From Amphibalanus amphitrite (taxonomy: Eukaryota; Arthropoda; Thecostraca; Balanomorpha; Balanidae), in the NCBI RefSeq assembly GCF_019059575.1, contig NW_024881669.1, positions 806,001 to 870,000 on the forward strand: a DNA stretch of 64,000 nt, given 5' to 3'. The notes under the pieces were generated by a model. The model worked only from the letters and a program-made list of their open reading frames with translations. It was not told the origin of the DNA and searched no databases. Numbering within the stretch: the stretch's first letter is position 1; each line of letters opens with the position of its first letter. Below, piece by piece: positions 36,001 to 44,515 of the stretch. A program made the position numbers and the translations under genes.

Positions 36001-36247
36001 GTTTGTCGATGGCCGCTCACCCCTCCCTCCCCCATGCAGAGTGTGTGGAGGGCCGCGCGATGACCCTCCCCCCCCCTCCTCAGAGAGCACCGAGGGCCGC
36101 GCGCTGGTCACGGGCTCCAGCCTGCCGCGCCTGGAGCCGTTCGCCGCCGGCCAGGTGTACAGCGCCTCGCGGGGACAGCAGGTGCACGTGCTGGCCACCA
36201 GCGCGCCCGGACTGGCCGACCGATCCGCCGACGTGTCGCTCTCGTAA
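21017..36247 (+). CDS. TRAPPC10: TRAPP complex subunit 10 (TRAPPC10), 16 coding exons, ~1143 aa
   Basis: TRAPPC10 is a TRAPPII subunit that helps activate Rab GTPases in Golgi trafficking. Exons: 21017-21047, 21498-21712, 22460-22657, 23031-23173, 23436-23599, 24326-24455, 24807-24940, 25600-25733, 26687-26854, 27115-28380, 28684-28797, 29211-29324, 29875-30030, 30317-30497, 35449-35568, 36084-36247 (TAA). All boundaries are GT-AG and phases agree. Family signatures: VEWRRSYGRAPR (exon 2), VDWLVVVVES (exon 3), DEALVQYDELDALF (exon 5), RNYLYARQCVLL (exon 7), the 422-codon exon 10 with TLVCRNMFKVLRR, SYMWEMVLSKE (exon 13), VMPLTGGFLPLPTVRLSRY (exon 15) and LPRLEPFAAGQVY near the C-terminus. Length is near that of vertebrate TRAPPC10 (about 1260). 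Two 1-nt frame breaks occur, an extra base near 22595 and a missing one near 23504. At least nine junctions carry tandem echo copies. Confidence 0.95.
21265..21535 (+). repeat. echo array at TRAPPC10 exon 2 acceptor (4 copies)
   Basis: Units beginning CTGAC at 21265, 21330, 21400 and 21468 (periods 65-70 bp) each contain a polypyrimidine tract, CCGCAG and the first ~45 bases of exon 2 (GCGGTGTTCCAGCAG). The last copy is the real exon. In copies 2 and 3 the exon-like frame runs into an in-frame TGA right after AACGGCCCC, so use of those decoy acceptors would truncate the protein. Confidence 0.95.
21700..22090 (+). repeat. 22-bp array of 5' splice-site-like units after TRAPPC10 exon 2
   Basis: About 14 degenerate units with consensus ACTGTCCGGTGAGAGGGG follow the exon 2 donor (CCG|GTAAGC at 21713). 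Most units keep CG|GTGAG or a one-base variant. The end of exon 2 itself (GACTGTCCG) is unit 1, so the array is an older, more diverged copy series of the exon's 3' edge. Confidence 0.8.
22915..23066 (+). repeat. echo at TRAPPC10 exon 4 acceptor (2 copies)
   Basis: TTCTGCAG plus the first 36 bases of exon 4 (GTGTATCACGCTGCTGGACC) occur at 22930 and again at the real exon start 23031, 101 bp apart. Confidence 0.95.
23880..24400 (+). repeat. echo array at TRAPPC10 exon 6 acceptor (5 copies, ~104 bp)
   Basis: Exon-like starts after AACAG or GACAG at 23908, 24011, 24117, 24222 and the real one at 24326. Each unit holds TGACCAATGTCTCCC, the acceptor and the first ~72 bases of exon 6 (GCGCTGGCTGGAGACGTTC). 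Copies are about 95% identical. After the copied exon part each unit passes into GTAGTGGTACCC or a similar sequence instead of the true exon continuation. Confidence 0.97.
25169..25205 (+). repeat. diverged, separated copy of TRAPPC10 exon 8 start
   Basis: GACAGGCGGCATGACCTGCT and following bases match the real exon 8 acceptor and start at 25597 (ACAGGCGGCGTGGCCTGCTG) with several substitutions, about 430 bp upstream. It looks like an old echo. Confidence 0.6.
25910..26126. mobile_element. 217-bp TIR element rich in TAGACGCGTCTA palindromes
   Basis: Ends AAACATGAGGGGTGGAGACT and, as reverse complement, AAACACCTCGGGTGGAGACT form a 24-bp imperfect inverted repeat (4 mismatches), flanked by TA on both sides (25908-25909 and 26127-26128). 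The interior consists of overlapping palindromes TAGACGCGTCTA and variants such as GCGTCTAGCTAGACGC. The TA flanks fit a Tc1/mariner-type MITE; it lies in TRAPPC10 intron 8. Confidence 0.65.
26460..26715 (+). repeat. echo array at TRAPPC10 exon 9 acceptor (4 copies)
   Basis: Acceptor plus exon start (CAG|CTGTACAGTCTCGGAG) at 26485, 26557, 26616 and the real exon at 26687. Units of 59-72 bp include TGTGTCCTCGGTAAC and CCTGTTCCGCC between copies. Copies 2 and 3 are more diverged (CTGTACAGTCCCGGGGG). Confidence 0.93.
29640..29935 (+). repeat. echo array at TRAPPC10 exon 13 acceptor (4 copies)
   Basis: CACGACAG followed by the first ~50 bases of exon 13 (GTGGTGTCCAGTGAGACG, GTCGTACATGTGGGAGATGG) at 29654, 29720, 29801 and the real exon at 29875. 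Periods are 66-81 bp; the first copy is the most diverged. Confidence 0.95.
30466..30700 (+). repeat. echo array at TRAPPC10 exon 14 donor (4 copies, ~57 bp)
   Basis: The last ~32 bases of exon 14 with the donor (TGCGGACGGAGCTCAG|GTCAGT) recur with donors at 30498 (real), 30554, 30612 and 30669. All four donors are intact and near identical. Confidence 0.96.
30845..31480. repeat. T-poor low-complexity tract (CCGCAAAACGC-like)
   Basis: The plus strand is almost free of T for about 600 bp and built of irregular CCGCAAAACGC and CGCCCGCCGCAAA words of roughly 10 bp. The strand asymmetry opens long Phe/Arg-rich frames on the minus strand that I regard as artefacts. It abuts the hAT-like element that starts at 31496. 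Confidence 0.85.
31496..33925. mobile_element. hAT-like non-autonomous transposon in TRAPPC10 intron 14
   Basis: The left end CAGGGGTGTCGATTTTT pairs with the right end (reverse complement CATGGGTGTCGATTTGT). An exact 8-bp direct repeat GACTGGCA flanks it at 31488-31495 and 33926-33933. An 8-bp target duplication with CA-G-type ends is typical of the hAT superfamily. GGGGGTGCT-type subterminal repeats occur near both ends (31524-31532; five or more between 33770 and 33900). No transposase remains. Confidence 0.85.
32000..33600. repeat. degenerate ~24-bp minisatellite inside the hAT-like element
   Basis: Loose repeats around CTCTGAGGGCCCCACACCGG fill most of the transposon interior, especially 32780-33520, before which the sequence is irregular. 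Confidence 0.7.
34209..34705. mobile_element. TTAA-flanked MITE, copy 2
   Basis: Ends AGGGACTATCCCACCT and AGGTGGGATAGTCCCT, flanked by TTAA at 34205-34208 and 34706-34709. The left subterminal segment (TTTGAGTTGAGATAGCCAA) matches the right subterminal segment of the element at 545-1011, so it is the same family in opposite orientation. No coding capacity. Confidence 0.8.
35549..35870 (+). repeat. echo array at TRAPPC10 exon 15 donor (6 copies)
   Basis: The exon 15 end (CCGACTCAGCCGCTACATCC, then CGGCCAACAAAG|GTAAG) recurs with donors at 35569 (real), 35634, 35699, 35764, 35815 and 35866. The first four are spaced 65 bp and the last two 51 bp, with the GGACCAGTC spacer changing to GTGATATGGAC, so two unit types were amplified in turn. 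Confidence 0.95.
35950..36105 (+). repeat. echo array at TRAPPC10 exon 16 acceptor (4 copies)
   Basis: Acceptors CAG at 35955-35957, 35999-36001, 36037-36039 and the real 36081-36083, each followed by a version of GAGGGCCGCGCG. Periods are 38-44 bp. The second copy (TTTGTCGATGGCCGC) is the most diverged. Confidence 0.88.
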
Positions 36248-39200
36248 GGCGATACCCCACCGCCGACCACGCGACCGACAGGCCGGGCTCGGCTGGTGTG
36301 AGTGGACCCGCGCCGGTGGAGGGTAAGACTGGATCAAAGAGGCTCCGGTGACGATAATTACAGTGGGCTTCCACCCGTAAATTGTGCGAGGAATGTCCTG
36401 AGTAAATACTTTGAGGGAATCTATCATCAAATATGCATATTTTCCGTTATAGACGGAATGGCTATATTCTGAGTATGGTTGTATCGTGGTAAGATACTCG
36501 TATTGTGCTGTATGCTCTATTTCCGTACAAACACTTTTGACTGCTGTTGTGTTGCTTTTATTAGCTTAAAGCTATTGCTATATTTATTTCTCGTGCTCGC
36601 TGGGAGCGTGCGGACGTATGGTGCGTCTCGTTATTATCTGTCTGGTCCACATAATGAATGTGTGAACGATCTGTGGAGATTATAAGACAGATCTGTACTA
36701 GACGGGACTCATGAGCTACACAGTCCGCGGTTGTTTCCAGATTAGTTGTTACGGTGCTTGCCGACCTATAATATATTCTTGTTATGTTTCTGTACCGCAT
36801 CCCCTTATGTTTCCGTTGGACTGGGCAAGGCCTCATGTATGGGTCGTTCATGAGTTCCGCCAATGACAGTCTGGCCTTATATGCCGGGATGGTGGGACAG
36901 CTCCGGCCACCGAGGCCATCCGTCCGGCACTCTAGGTGATCGGATGGACCTTGGGACTGTGCGGAAAACAAGCGAGCATGTACAGGAATAGTTATTACTA
37001 TTTTTATAATGTTATTATGTTGGTGGAAGCACATTTATCATGACAAAATAAACGAATGTTTGTCCGCCGTCCGGATCTTTGGACTTGAGGCTTTGATTTG
37101 TGTCGGAGATCTACTTTACTTTTCACCGTTGCTTTGTTCTTTTTGTGACATTGGCCCCGCTGGTATTAAACACACAAAATGTGTGTGGATTTTTTTTTCA
37201 AATATATCAATTTATTGTGAATCGTAAACTCGTAGGATTCTGATCGTAACGTAGGTGGGATGTCGCAATTATAATGGTTGGGAAGTTTCCCTGTTTTTGA
37301 CGAATATCCTACTGCTTCGCGGGTTTGACGTCCAATCGCATGGTAAAATCATGGAATAATATCTACTCACGTGAAATATAGATAACCGTCACTAGTTAGA
37401 TGGTCTTGACCACGATATTGGCGCCGTAAGGAGCGTAAGGAGTAGGAACATGGACGCGTGTTGCAGGCAAACATAAATTAGCAGTGGTCTCCTAGAGCAA
37501 ATCTTTGAGACGAAGAAGGCGCGCTAGAGACAATATTGGCTATATGGTTTTCGCTGGTGAACTTTATTTTTTCGTCGGTCTTTTGGTGGGTGTTATGGAC
37601 GTTTTATGAGTAATTTATGCGTGAATTTAGTCAAATAGAGTGGATTACAAATGTTTATTTTCATTTATTCAGGAAAATTCTTGAAGCATGTCACTTAAAC
37701 TCCTCAGAAAGTGCTATGCTGAATCACTATTCCTGCTGAATTTTACTTGTAGGGGCCTTCTAAGATCAAATTTTTCACGATAATTAGTACCTACTTCATC
37801 AAAAGGAGCATTACTCCATAAACATTGAATATTCTTCCTAATTTTACTAATTTATAAGCCTCTGTAAATGGTATAGGCTTTCATTGTTCTGAGTTCCGTG
37901 CTGGATCTTGCAGGTTGAAGTGCATTGGTTTCTTGGTTACATAACATTTGTAATGTTTATGTATTCTGTCATGGCAATATATTTGTAGTTGAAAGTCAAG
38001 CATTTTGTGAAATATCTGCAAATAGTAGGGTGTATTTTAGTTTTCACTATTGCAATATTCATGCAACATCAAAAATGTTATTTCTGTACCCTGAAGTCTA
38101 TATCTATGTTATGTCTATGTCTACCATTTATAAAACTGATCGTCATTTCGCTGAATTGATTTGATTTATGTTGAGGTAATGCAGGCAGGCATGTCTAACA
38201 TTCTGAGGAGTGTTTTTTAGGCACTTTGTTGAGTTCTATTAGGAGGTATCTGAACTGAGCAGTATGACCATGGCGGTGTTTCACGGGACGCTGCTACCAC
38301 GCTACTATCAAATTGCGCGAGCTGACGTCACACTTGTGGTAGTGTTGGAGCAATGGGCCTGTTGATGTTTCCATGGAAACCCAATTTGACACGTGTAAAA
38401 GCAGCGTGCTGCTATCACCGGTGAAACAGGGCCCATAACATCAATAGAGTGCATTGTTTTACTTTGACAATTAGGTATGTTTGAAATATAGCAAAATAGG
38501 TAGCAATACCCACTCCATTCCATTTTTATTATTGCCAACCAAGCATATTATGTAATGTTTTAGTCCTTCAGATTTTAGTGAGAGCCAATTATAGCTGTAA
38601 GTGATGATGCAAAGTGTATGAAGAACACGAGGGCACTGAAGTCAAAGGTGTCTGTTTTTTGTGTGTGTGAAAAATTGTTATGTGTTTCAGGACCTCTAAA
38701 AACCAGCAGCAGAAACAAAACCTGTAGCAGAGCTTCTGCAGTATAACCATGGCCTTGTCAGGTGAGCAGCATTTTTTATTGTTTATAAAGAATATGAAAG
38801 AAATACTTGCAATGCTGTTTTTGCTTTGATTCAATGTGATTTTGGATCTTTTTATTAGTTTTAATAGAAAGATGCATTGTTGACATAATTGCAGCCTACT
38901 TTACCCATTTTCAGCTTTTCAGCCATTTCATTTTGCCGCCAGCTTTGCTGATCATGTCACCTTTGCTATCACTTTCCCCTCTCCATGTGACAAGCTGCCT
39001 TCCAAAACATACATGTATGCTTAGTTGTCCCATTGGTCTGTTTTCTTGATTCATTAGGTGAATCAACTCATGCAACCATTTCATTTCACATTGTTGTCTT
39101 TATTTGAGTACATATTACATAATTCTGCAGATAGTTGCCTAGGTTGGGTTAGGCTAAGATGTATTCCAGTTGCTTAAAATCATTCAGAGAATACAGACAG

Positions 39201-39355
39201 ACATTTTCTGAATATCAGTGAAAGAGCAATAAAGGCACAACATAAAGGGAACAGTCAAGTTTAAGAGTATGCCATCAGTGCTCAACCCCCATTGCTGTCC
39301 TGGTACCACCTTCAGTCCTTTGGTGACATTGGCTCGCACCTCCGAGGTCCAATCT
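36248..39355. other. TRAPPC10 3' region and intergenic, nothing further recognised
   Basis: AT-rich, no supported gene. An AATAAA at 37047-37052 could serve as the TRAPPC10 polyadenylation signal about 800 bp after the stop, but this is only a word match. Confidence 0.4.
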
Positions 39356-40654
39356 TTACGGTAGCGCGGCGGTGGTGGCGCTGACGCTCCCGGCGGCGGC
39401 GGCGTCTCGACCGCCGCCGCCGGCCTCACTAAACTGTACCATGATGATGACGTAGGTCAGGATGGTGGAGGAGACGCTGACGATGGTGGAGCGCCGCAGT
39501 CGGAACAGGCCCAGGTCGCCGAGCGTGTCCAGGTCCTGGGCGGCCGCCTCCCGCAGCAGGGCCGCCTGACTGGCCAGCTCGGGACGGCGGCCCTCCAGCT
39601 GCAGCAGCAGCCGGCGGCTGTCGGCCGACAGCTGCAGCGCCCGCTGACCCGCCTCGCACGGGCCGGACAGCGTCAGACCGGTGGACATCAGGTACACTGC
39701 GAAGCCGGCCACGTCCTGCGCGGTGAAGGCGGACCGCAGCGTTTCCAGCACGCTCATGAAGAGGGTGACCTGCAGCAGCATCCCGTTGGCCATGGCCAGC
39801 ACCAGCTCTGCGGCGCTATCTCCGGTCAGTCGGACGAACGAGTCGGTCAGCCGGGCGCGCAGCCGCGCCAGCCGCCGCAGCTGCCAGGCGCCGGCTGGCC
39901 GCTCGCCATCCACCATCGCCCTCAGCTCGGCGTTCACGGTCTCCAGGCCGTCCGAGATGAGCAGGCCGACCAGCAGGAACTTCACCGGAACCAGCTGGAA
40001 GGAGACCACCAGCCCGACGTAGCCGACCCGCCGCGTCCACGCCAGGAGGCACTTTGACCAGTGCTGCGAGCGGCAGATCTCTGGAGAGATGAAGCCCTCG
40101 GTGGTCCAGCCGATACCGACTGTCAGCGCCAGCATCACGGCCAGCAGGGCGGCGGCGATGCGGGCGGTGCGGCGGCGCGGCCCGGCCCAGCCCGGCAGGT
40201 CGGAGAGCTGGTCCAGGCAGGCGCGCACCCTGTCCAGCTCGGCGGAGAAGTGTCGCCGGCCGCGGAGCAGGACGGCGCTCAGGGTCAGCCACCGCAGTAC
40301 GAACGCCACCCCGAAGAAGGCGGTGTCGGCCACGACGCGCACGGCCGGCACGCCGGCGGCCAACTTCTGCAGGCCGTAGCGCAGTGACCAGGCGGTGGTC
40401 TGGTAGGTGGCTGCCGTCTGCAGCGCGTGCAGCAGACAGGCGTACAGGAGGCGGCGCCAGCCGGGCGGGCCGGCCGCGCCCGTCAGCTCCAGCAGGCGCA
40501 GCAGGGCGCCAACCGACCGGGGCAGCGGGCGGGCCGGCGCCGGCTCGACCGCTGGCTTCTCTCCGTCCGGCAGAGTGCCTGGGGTGTCTCCATCCGGGAG
40601 AGTGCCTGGGGTGTTGGCGTTTACAGGGGAACTCGGATGACCCGTCCACGACAT
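39356..40654 (-). CDS. gustatory-receptor-family chemoreceptor (432 aa, single exon)
   Basis: Arthropod gustatory receptors are seven-transmembrane ligand-gated channels in sensory neurons. The C-terminus carries TYVIIMVQF, an exact match to the family's TM7 signature TYxxxxxQF, preceded by LGLFRLRRSTIVSVSSTIL, which fits the usual G-F-F/L-F and TM7 region. Several hydrophobic helices are visible upstream (around TARIAAALLAVMLALTVGIGW, FQLVPVKFLLVGLLIS, LVLAMANGMLLQVTLFMSVL). Start taken at the first in-frame ATG (40654, MSWTGH); an upstream GTG also lies in frame. The coding region has no recognisable intron, but a GTAAAG at the stop (39358) could act as a donor. A tail of about 22 residues follows the motif, longer than usual. 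Ligand unknown. It is divergent from NDUFS7. Confidence 0.85.
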   Translation of the reverse strand: MSWTGHPSSPVNANTPGTLPDGDTPGTLPDGEKPAVEPAPARPLPRSVGALLRLLELTGAAGPPGWRRLLYACLLHALQTAATYQTTAWSLRYGLQKLAAGVPAVRVVADTAFFGVAFVLRWLTLSAVLLRGRRHFSAELDRVRACLDQLSDLPGWAGPRRRTARIAAALLAVMLALTVGIGWTTEGFISPEICRSQHWSKCLLAWTRRVGYVGLVVSFQLVPVKFLLVGLLISDGLETVNAELRAMVDGERPAGAWQLRRLARLRARLTDSFVRLTGDSAAELVLAMANGMLLQVTLFMSVLETLRSAFTAQDVAGFAVYLMSTGLTLSGPCEAGQRALQLSADSRRLLLQLEGRRPELASQAALLREAAAQDLDTLGDLGLFRLRRSTIVSVSSTILTYVIIMVQFSEAGGGGRDAAAAGSVSATTAALP

Positions 40655-41519
40655 ATCCGTCGTCAGCGGCAGCGACAGGTGCGAGTGCAGAGGTGAGGGG
40701 ACGTCGGAGACCGTCACCGGCTACACTGTCCGCCACAGAGTGGACAGCCACGGCCGCTGAGTGACTATTCTATACGGACACCCCCGCGGTGGCCGTATTC
40801 GCCCTCACTGATGGCGCTGCCGCGGGCTGTCGCTCGGGCTGACCTCTCCTCGGTCGGCTCGCCTTCAATAGACGGGACAAGACCGGTGTTTGCCTCCCGT
40901 TCAGCAGTGTGTTCTGTTTGACCCGCACCGTCAACGAGTGGCGACCTGTGTGTGCCCACCTGCGCGTGCCCTGTTGAACCAGCGCACTGGGCCGCGACGG
41001 CAGCGACCAGCGACGACGGTGACTTGTTTGTTCAGCGTTCGGGCAGCGATCGTTAATGTAGGGCGCCATTGTGGACCGGCAATGTGCTCCAGTCGTTAGA
41101 GATATTGCCGAAAGCGACGAGTTATTTGAGCGGACCACGTCCGATACCTATTATAGTCTCAAAAGCAAAAGCAGGTTGGCAGTTTTTGGGATCGACAAAT
41201 CTAGGTAGCTGTACGCGCTTTAATATGTGTAATGGATGCATTAGGTAGTTCAGTTTTAGGGACAGTATGTATGTCTGCGGATATTCAACATATCCATCCA
41301 ATGGATCCAGTACATCAATTTCCGTTTTACGGCTACAGGCGGCATATGATTGGTACTCATATTTCGACAAGTTACAAGACAAGCTACCGTCAACAGTTTA
41401 TCGTCAACGTCCTTTATCACCACTGCAATGCACTTACCAGACTGGATTGTGTTTTCGTTCGTCAGTCCGCCTTGGCTTCTAAATCATCCCGTGCGTGCTC
41501 CAACTGTTCTGTATTATCC
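40655..41519. other. spacer between divergent Gr gene and NDUFS7
   Basis: No open frame of interest. It should carry promoter sequences for both genes and perhaps an NDUFS7 5' exon; none can be assigned. Confidence 0.4.
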
Positions 41520-41770
41520 GTCTGTTGCCCATGCCCATGATCTGTCTGCTCCGTTCCGTGTCGACAGTTCTGTCTGACTCGTCTTTCGTCTGTGTTGACA
41601 GCTACTCTATCTCAACCGTCCTCCGCCCGTGCTGACAGTTCCGCCTGACCCGTGTCCTGTCCGACTGCTCTGTCCTACCGCTCATTGTCCGTGCCTACAG
41701 TACTGTCTAAGCCGCCTGTTTCCGTGTCGACAGCACTGTCTAACCCGCCTGTTGCCAATGCCCACAGTTC
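41520..41770 (+). repeat. ~34-bp echo array at the NDUFS7 5' coding edge
   Basis: Units like CGCCTGTTTCCGTGTCGACAG end in CAG at 41567, 41601, 41638, 41700, 41733 and 41767 (about 34 bp apart, one gap of 62). The last unit contains the putative NDUFS7 start codon (CCAATGCCCACAG). Each unit resembles a polypyrimidine tract plus acceptor, so the coding exon may really begin after the last CAG with the initiator on an upstream exon. Confidence 0.8.
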
Positions 41771-43771
41771 TGCGCGGCCTGGCGGTGTCCCGGGCGGCCC
41801 CTGCCATCGCCAGGCCCCTGGCTGCTGTTACCTCTCCCTCCGTCCAGCCGACGGCCCTGCAGCAGCGGCGAGAGGCCACCTCAGAAGCCGGTCAGTAGCC
41901 GACGGACGGACGGGCGAGGCGCGCAGGGATACGGGAGGGTCAAATGCGGGACGTGATATTATGTTGGAATGATCAGGGGGTGAATTATTGTGTGGGGAAC
42001 TTAATTAAATAATACTTTTTTGAGGGGAGAGGTCTGAACATGGAGCCGTATGTGCTACTTTTAACTAATTTATCAGACTGATGCGATACTGGTGGGCGGT
42101 GGCTCATTGTCACTGCTTTATGAGACTTGGATTCCTTGTATTATACTGAGCAACAGCCCAGTGGCCTCACTAACAGTACACACGCCTGGCGTTAATGTGG
42201 CACTATGTCCTGACACCGTTCTGTGCCGCCCGACAGTGGTGCCGCAGAAGCACAAGCCCTACTCGCCGTTCCAGAACCTCAACAATAAGGCCGAGTACGC
42301 GGTGGCTCGGCTGGACGACCTGCTCAACTGGGGCAGAAAGGTGGGCACGGCGCGGCAAACTACAGGGGGGGGGGGGGGGGATGATGGACCTTGTCTCTAG
42401 GCTCTCGCATTAGAGCTCACTAGGTGTTGACGCTTCAATTATTTCACTTGTGCTGCTGTTATCATTCGCTGAATTCATTCTATCGATGCCAGTGTTTCCA
42501 AAATCCAAGCTGACTTCGTCACCTTCTGGGCTCTGTAATGGATTTATAAACTAAGCAGCATCATGTTCCCAATAATCCTGTTCCAATAGTTCCCAACCAA
42601 GCTGTGTGCTCAATTATTCCCTGTCCTCTCCCACCCCGCGCCCCGTTCTGAAGCCTGCGCCGCTGTGTGTTGCAGGGCTCGCTGTGGCCGCTGACGTTCG
42701 GCCTGGCTTGCTGCGCCGTGGAGATGATGCACATCGCGGCGCCGCGCTACGACATGGATCGGTACGGCGTGGTATTCCGCGCCTCCCCCCGCCAGGCCGA
42801 CGTCATCATCGTCTCGGGCACGCTCACCAACAAAATGGCGCCCGCCTTCCGCAAAATCTACGATCAGGTGAGCGAGTCATTGCTTCTGCTGGGTAAGCAA
42901 ATATTTGAAAAGCTGATTACTGTGTCAGTGCTGCTACATGCCTTCGTAATGATGCACGCTTCCCCGAGCCTCCAGAAAATGTCAGTTACGTTCCACATTG
43001 CACCCCGTGCTGTCCGCCTTTCGGAAGCTAGGTAGCTGCCTGTCTTCAATAGCGATGGAGCCGTTGTAAAAAGACAACACTAACCATTGAGAATCCGGCC
43101 TGTGGCATCATACTTTCCCCCGCTGTTCCAGCACCACCCTCCCGGTCCGACTGCCGGGATCCTGTTGTCCTATCCAGTTTGTCTAGCCGGTCTGGTGACG
43201 CCTCGCCCGCCCTCAGATGCCGGAGCCGCGCTGGGTGATCTCGATGGGCAGCTGCGCCAACGGCGGCGGCTACTACCACTACTCGTACGCGGTGGTGCGC
43301 GGCTGTGACCGCATCGTACCCGTCGACATCTACGTGCCAGGTAGGCACGACGGTGCTGCTCGGCGGGGCTGGCCGCGACGGGGTGGGCTGGATGGCTCTT
43401 GTTGAATGTGGGTGTGCGATTGTGTATACGTACTTCTTGATTTAAACTGCACGATGTTTTTTTTGTCGTCGAACCTAACGCCTGCGTTCGTGTGGTAGAG
43501 GGTAGGTTTTCAGACCGTTTCTGACCATGCAACAACGCTTTGTCATTGTGTGGTGTGCGCGATTCCATCAGCCCTTTCTCCACTACCTTGTCGCACATTT
43601 TCTACCTTTCTTTCAAGGTCAGTGTGAACAAGGTTCGCTATTTTCGGTCTCTCACGGTTTTCTGCTCCGCCAGGCTGTCCGCCGACCGCCGAGGCGCTGA
43701 TGTACGGCATCCTCCAGCTGCAGAAGAAGGTGAAGCGGATGAAGACGGTGCAGATGTGGTACAGGAAGTAG
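41758..43771 (+). CDS. NDUFS7: NADH dehydrogenase iron-sulfur protein 7 (complex I PSST subunit), 216 aa
   Basis: NDUFS7 holds iron-sulfur cluster N2, which passes electrons to ubiquinone in mitochondrial complex I. Exons 41758-41890, 42237-42340, 42676-42867, 43217-43340 and 43674-43771 (TAG) join in frame with GT-AG borders. An Arg/Ala-rich N-terminus (about residues 1-45) fits a mitochondrial presequence. Cluster ligands are visible: the Cys pair in [26 protein letters not shown], and the Cys of [17 protein letters not shown]. Length is close to the human protein (213). The start ATG at 41758 sits inside a tandem repeat, so an upstream first exon is possible; the mature protein is unaffected. 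It converges with WARS1 on the other strand. Confidence 0.97.
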
Positions 43772-44515
43772 GCGCGCCTTGCTACAGGGCGGTGTGAATC
43801 ACTAGAACATGTTGTAAATACAGGGCGATGTCGGGTGCTGCCGTTTTCGGGCGCCGGTGTCGCGTGTCACGGCGGAGTGTTGTGACGCTGTACGAACTGG
43901 ATACTGGGTATGTGTACCGGGCGTAGTGCGGGGAGCGTCTCGACGAGAACGCGGCGACCTCCTCAGCAGAATACATGGCCCGTCCAACAGACGTGTGTGA
44001 CTGATGGGAAGAATATTCGGGAGTAACATTGGGGCTCGGAGACGGGATAGATGAGGGTACGAAACTCATCAGAAGTAACGAACTAACCGTTGCGGGAAGA
44101 CGCGAGTAACATGGGACGCTGCAAAAGCGGCTGCACTGTAATATATTGAAGTTCGGAAAGAATCACGCGTTTAATTCCATCATAGGGTGAACAAAGGTAA
44201 AGCACATGGATCGGGTCCGAGCGAGCGTGTGCTGTATTTATGCTTGGAAAACGCCTCAACAAAGAAAACAAAAACAGTCAAAAAGCACAAACCGGTAAAA
44301 TCTGTCTGTGACTTTCCCCGCTATCCACCAGCGGGCCGCCACGATACCGTAACAAATTGACGGGCTCTGACGAGCAGAGGAAATTCACCTCCCACTCCCC
44401 GCTCACCTCTCCCCATCCCCACATCCCCGTAAAGCACAACCTCCGACCGCGGCGGCCGGTCCCAGCCAGTACAGTTCCCAGTCCGTGTAAAATTACCCTA
44501 TCGTCGACCCGGCCG
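43772..44515. other. convergent 3' ends of NDUFS7 and WARS1
   Basis: Short intergenic stretch holding the 3' UTRs of both genes. No further gene or repeat seen. Confidence 0.5.

Noticed and set aside
39816-40751. 311-codon frame overlapping the gustatory receptor
   Set aside because: Arg/Pro/Ala-rich alternative frame of GC-rich sequence; the other frame has transmembrane segments and the TYxxxxxQF motif.
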